A stretch of 64,000 nt of DNA from Panopea generosa (Eukaryota > Mollusca > Bivalvia > Adapedonta > Hiatellidae): the NCBI GenBank assembly GCA_029582155.1, contig CM055895.1, positions 48,332,807 to 48,396,806 on the forward strand, written 5' to 3'. The translations under genes were made by a program, and so were the position numbers. A model generated the notes under the pieces. That model made no database searches. It was not told the DNA's origin and was given only the letters and a program-made list of their open reading frames with translations. How positions within the stretch are numbered: the stretch's first letter is position 1; every line of letters starts with the position of its first letter. Shown here piece by piece: positions 60,690 to 64,000 of the stretch.

Positions 60690-63090
60690 TAATTATATAA
60701 TAAGTTCTCATAAAGCCCACGCTATGTGGCTTTGTAATATAGCAAAACATTCCTCAATAAGCCCATGCTACGTGGCTTTGTAATATCGCAAAACAGTCCT
60801 TAATAAGCCAATGCTACGTGGCTTTGTAATATAACAGAACAGTCCTCAAAAAGCCCACGCTACATGGCTTTGTAATATAGCAAAACCGTCCTCAATAAGC
60901 CCACGCTATGCGGCATTAAAATATAGCAAAACAGTCCTCAATAAGCCCACGCTACGTGGCTTTGTAATATAGCAAAACGATCCTCGATAAGCACATGCCA
61001 TGTGGCTTTGTAATATAGCAAAATGGCCATCGATAAGCCCACGCCACATGGCTTTGTAATATAGCAAAACGGTCCTCAATAAGCCCACGCTACGTGGCTT
61101 TGTAATATAACAAAACAGTCCTCAATAAGCCCACACTACGTGGCTTTGTAATATTGCAAAACAGTCCTCAATAAGCCAATGCTACGTGGCTTTGTAATAT
61201 AACAGAACAGTCCTCAAAAAGCCCATGCTACGTGGCTTTGTAATATAGCAAAACAGTCCTCAATAAGCCCACGCTACGTGGCTTTGTAATATAGCAAAAC
61301 TGTCCTCAGTAAGCCCACGCTACGCGGCATTGTAATATAGCAAAACAGTCCTCAATAAGCCCACGCTATGTGGCTTTGTAATATAGCAAAACAGTCCTCG
61401 ATAAGCCCACGCCACGTGGCTTTGTAATATATCAAAACGGTCCTCGATAAGCCCACGCTACGTGGCTTTGTAATATAGCAAAACAGTCCTCAATAAGCCC
61501 ACGCTACGTGGCTTTGTAATATAGCAAAACAGTCCTCAATAAGCCCACGCTACGTGGCTTTGTAATATAGCAAAACAGTCCTCAATAAGCCCACGCTACG
61601 CGGCATTGTAATATAGCAAAACAGTCCTCAATAAGCCCACGCTACGTGGCTTTGTAATATAGCAAAACTGTCCTCGATAAGCCCACACCACGTGGCTTTG
61701 TAATATATCAAAACAGTCCTCTATAAGCCCACGCTACGTGGCTTTGTAATATAGCAGAACAGTCCTCAATAAGCCCACGCTACGTGGCTTTGTAATATAG
61801 CAACACACTCCTCGATAAGCCCAAGCTACATGACTTTGTAATATAGCAAAACACTTCTCAATAAGCCCACGCTACATGGCTTTGTAATTAAGCAAAACAG
61901 TCCTCAATAAGCCCAAGCTACGTGGCTTTGTAATATAGCAAAACAGTCCTCAATAAGCCCACGCTACGTGGCTTTGTAATATATCAAGACAGTCCTCAAT
62001 AAGCCCAAGCTACATGGCTTTGTAATACAGCAAAACAATTCTCAATAAGCCCACGCTACGTGGCTTTGTAATATAGCAACACAATTCTCGATAAGCCCAA
62101 GCTACATGGCTTTGTAATATAGCAAAACACTTCTCAATAAGCCCACGCTACGTGGCTTTGTAATAAAGCAAAACAGTCCTCAATAAGCCCACGCTACGTG
62201 GCTTTGTAATATAGCAAAACAGTCCTCAATAAGCCCACGCTACGTGGCTTTGTAATATAGCAAGACAGTCCTCAATAAGCCCAAGCTACATGGCTTTGTA
62301 ATATAGCAAAATAATTCTCAATAAGCCCACGCTACATGGCTTTGTAATATAGCAAAACAATTCTCAATAAGCCCACGCTACGTGGCTTTGTAATACAGCA
62401 AAATGGTCCTCGATAAGCCCACGCTACGTGGCTTTGTAATATAGCAAAACAGTTCTCAATAAGCCCAAGCTACATGGCTTTGTAATATAGCAAAACAATT
62501 CTCAATAAGCCCACGCTACATGGCTTTGTAATATAGCAAGACAGTCCTCAATAAGCCCAAGCTACATGGCTTTGTAATATAGCAAAACAATTCTCAATAA
62601 GCCCACGCTACATGGCTTTGTAATATAGCAAGACAGTCCTCAATAAGCCACCGCTATGTGGCTTTGTAATATAACAAAACAATTCTCAATAAGCCCACGC
62701 TACATGGCTTTGTAATATAGCAAGACAGTCCTCAATAAGCCCACGCTACGTGGCTTTGTAATATAGCAAATCAATTCTCAATAAGCCCACGCTACATGGC
62801 TTTGTAATATAGCAAGACAGTCCTCAATAAGCCCAAGCTACATGGCTTTGTAATATAGCAAAACAGTCCTCAATAAGCCCACGCTACATGGCTTTGTAAT
62901 ATAGCAAAACAGTCCTCAATTAGCCCAAGCTACATGGCTTTGTAATATAGGAAGACAGTCCTCAATAAGCCCACGCTGCATGGCTTTGTAATATAGCAAG
63001 ACGGTCCTCAATAAGCCCACGCTACGTGGCTTTGTAATATAGCAAAACAATTGGCAATAAGCCCACGCTACATGGCTTTGTAATATAGCA
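60690..63090. repeat. 46-bp minisatellite with palindromic core, about 52 units
   Basis: The unit contains CAATAAGCCCACGCTACGTG, then GCTTTGTAATATAGCAAAAC and AGTCCT, at 46-bp steps (61,451 and 61,497). AAGCC-CACG-CTA-CGTG-GCTT is a near-perfect inverted repeat that could form a hairpin once per unit. From about 62,490 to 62,830 units alternate between CAAAACAATTCTC and CAAGACAGTCCTC types. Confidence 0.97.
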
Positions 63091-63448
63091 TAAATTGACC
63101 CCTACTAATAACAAAAGCCGGTCACTGTACATATCATAGTGGTCTTCATCACATAGCACAATGTCGATGGGTGCACAGGCTTGCCGACTTACCATATAGC
63201 CAAAACAAAAAAAGAAACTGCCTGCAATATCTTTACATGTCAATGGTAGGCCCATAGGAGCAGATGCTAATTTCATTTTCTTATTCCTCATAACTCAATG
63301 CTTCCACTGAACAGTGTTATTATGCATATAAAACTAAAAATAGCCATGAGCCCCTACTACACGCCTTATCGCCAAACTAAACAACTATAACCGTATATAT
63401 CTTTAAAAAAAAACATCCGACTTCCATCGTCCCATTTCTTTTATAGTT
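63091..63448. other. Spacer between the minisatellite and the recombinase fossil
   Basis: No recognisable coding sequence; it may be part of the mobile element to its right. Confidence 0.4.
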
Positions 63449-64000
63449 TTATCCGGTATGCCACTCTTTGCTAGCCAGCTGGCAGCACCAATTCGAAAAG
63501 AGTGTTCTAAACCCTTTGCCTGGTAAGCCTAAATGATTGACACATTTAGACAGTACAGCCCCAAATTGATACCTTGTTACTGCTTTACAGTTGCAATGAC
63601 AAAAGAACACGTGTGTATATGAATTTCTTATTCTTATATAACTAATCACAGCTTTAACTGCACAAACTGGGCTTTGAACTGAACATATGGGTATCAGAAC
63701 AGATGCTCCAGTTCGACTTGTTTTTGACCTGCGCAACCGTATTGTTAATTTTGGTGTACCATGACCTATTTTTACTGGTGTTTTCACTTCGATATCCTTG
63801 ACGCTCAAAGCAAAATCATACTGTTCACTGGATGAAACTACCAATTTACCCACCCTGAACATGCCAAAGAATGTGAGAGAGTAAATGCTGCTTTAAACAA
63901 AATTGCTTCATATTCTGAAACACAGATGTGCTTGAGACTTGCACAAATTTGTACTAGTGAATCCAGCATGATTGGCACCCGCGAATCAAATGATGGTCGA
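63449..64000 (-). mobile_element. Fossil tyrosine-recombinase element (DIRS- or Crypton-like), cut by window edge
   Basis: The minus-strand protein resembles the catalytic part of tyrosine recombinases carried by DIRS-like or Crypton-like elements in molluscs: VKIGHGTPKLTIRLRRSKTS, then PVCAVKAVISYIRIRN, HVFFCHCNCKAVTRYQFGAV and LSKCVNHLGLPGKGF. Upstream sequence of the same domain (SEYEAILFKAAFTLS) continues to the window edge. The visible copy looks broken, with at least one break, and is best read as a fossil. Termini and full extent lie outside the window. Confidence 0.72.

Noticed and set aside
60690-63090. CRISPR array (regular short repeats with a palindrome)
   Set aside because: There are no unique spacers: the whole 46-bp unit repeats, and the context is eukaryotic.
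60690-63090. Compensatory changes keeping the hairpin (CACG/CGTG versus CAAG/CATG)
   Set aside because: The paired variants give an A opposite an A, so pairing is not kept; they look like linked unit types.

Overview
The window reads as nuclear DNA of a marine invertebrate, most likely a bivalve mollusc. It is AT-rich and intron-rich. Short exons with GT/AG borders lie in multi-kilobase introns packed with tRNA-derived SINEs, LINE remnants, small terminal-inverted-repeat elements and minisatellites. The organism call is an inference from this texture and from repeat styles familiar from bivalve genomes; no marker gene settles it.

The main host gene is on the + strand from 20,071 to at least 47,504. 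It encodes a large dynamin-like GTPase of the nuclear GTPase SLIP-GC (NUGGC) type. Eight coding exons can be placed by hand and every splice phase agrees. They give 432 residues: an N-terminal basic segment, the P-loop (GSTGVGKS), a SLIP-GC-like EWKNEL segment, the G3 motif DLPGIGD, a G4-like TMTDD, and a charged coiled coil. The C-terminal half is not recognisable in the remaining 16.5 kb and probably lies beyond the window, or is split into exons I cannot see.

Layout. 1-11.8 kb: LINE 3' fragments, a hAT-like non-autonomous element with an 8-bp target duplication (2,770-4,015), a SINE inserted into a LINE remnant (6,079-6,406), and weak minus-strand ORFs near 9.2-9.9 kb. 11.8-17.75 kb: a 103-bp satellite of about 57 units with higher-order duplications. 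18.5-19.5 kb: a TA-flanked Tc1/mariner-type element. 20.07-47.5 kb: the GTPase gene; its introns hold a second TA-flanked element beside the exon 1 donor, a 147-bp tandem-repeat element, a decayed LINE (22.3-24.7 kb), several MITEs, two larger TIR-bounded elements, and minisatellites of 40, 46 and 62 bp.

47.7-48.5 kb: a 45-bp minisatellite open on both strands. 48.87-52.44 kb: a TIR-bounded element. 52.9-56.87 kb: a nearly full-length but decayed L1/Tx1-type LINE on the minus strand. 49.2-50.5 and 58.4-59.15 kb: an inverted repeat pair flanking that LINE. 60.7-63.09 kb: a second, unrelated 46-bp minisatellite whose unit contains a small palindrome. 63.4-64.0 kb: part of a fossil tyrosine-recombinase element running off the edge.

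No rRNA, canonical tRNA or CRISPR was found. The one plausible functional system is the SLIP-GC-like GTPase; the rest is mostly mobile and satellite DNA. Alignments were done by eye, so copy numbers and element edges are approximate unless a target duplication or splice site fixes them.
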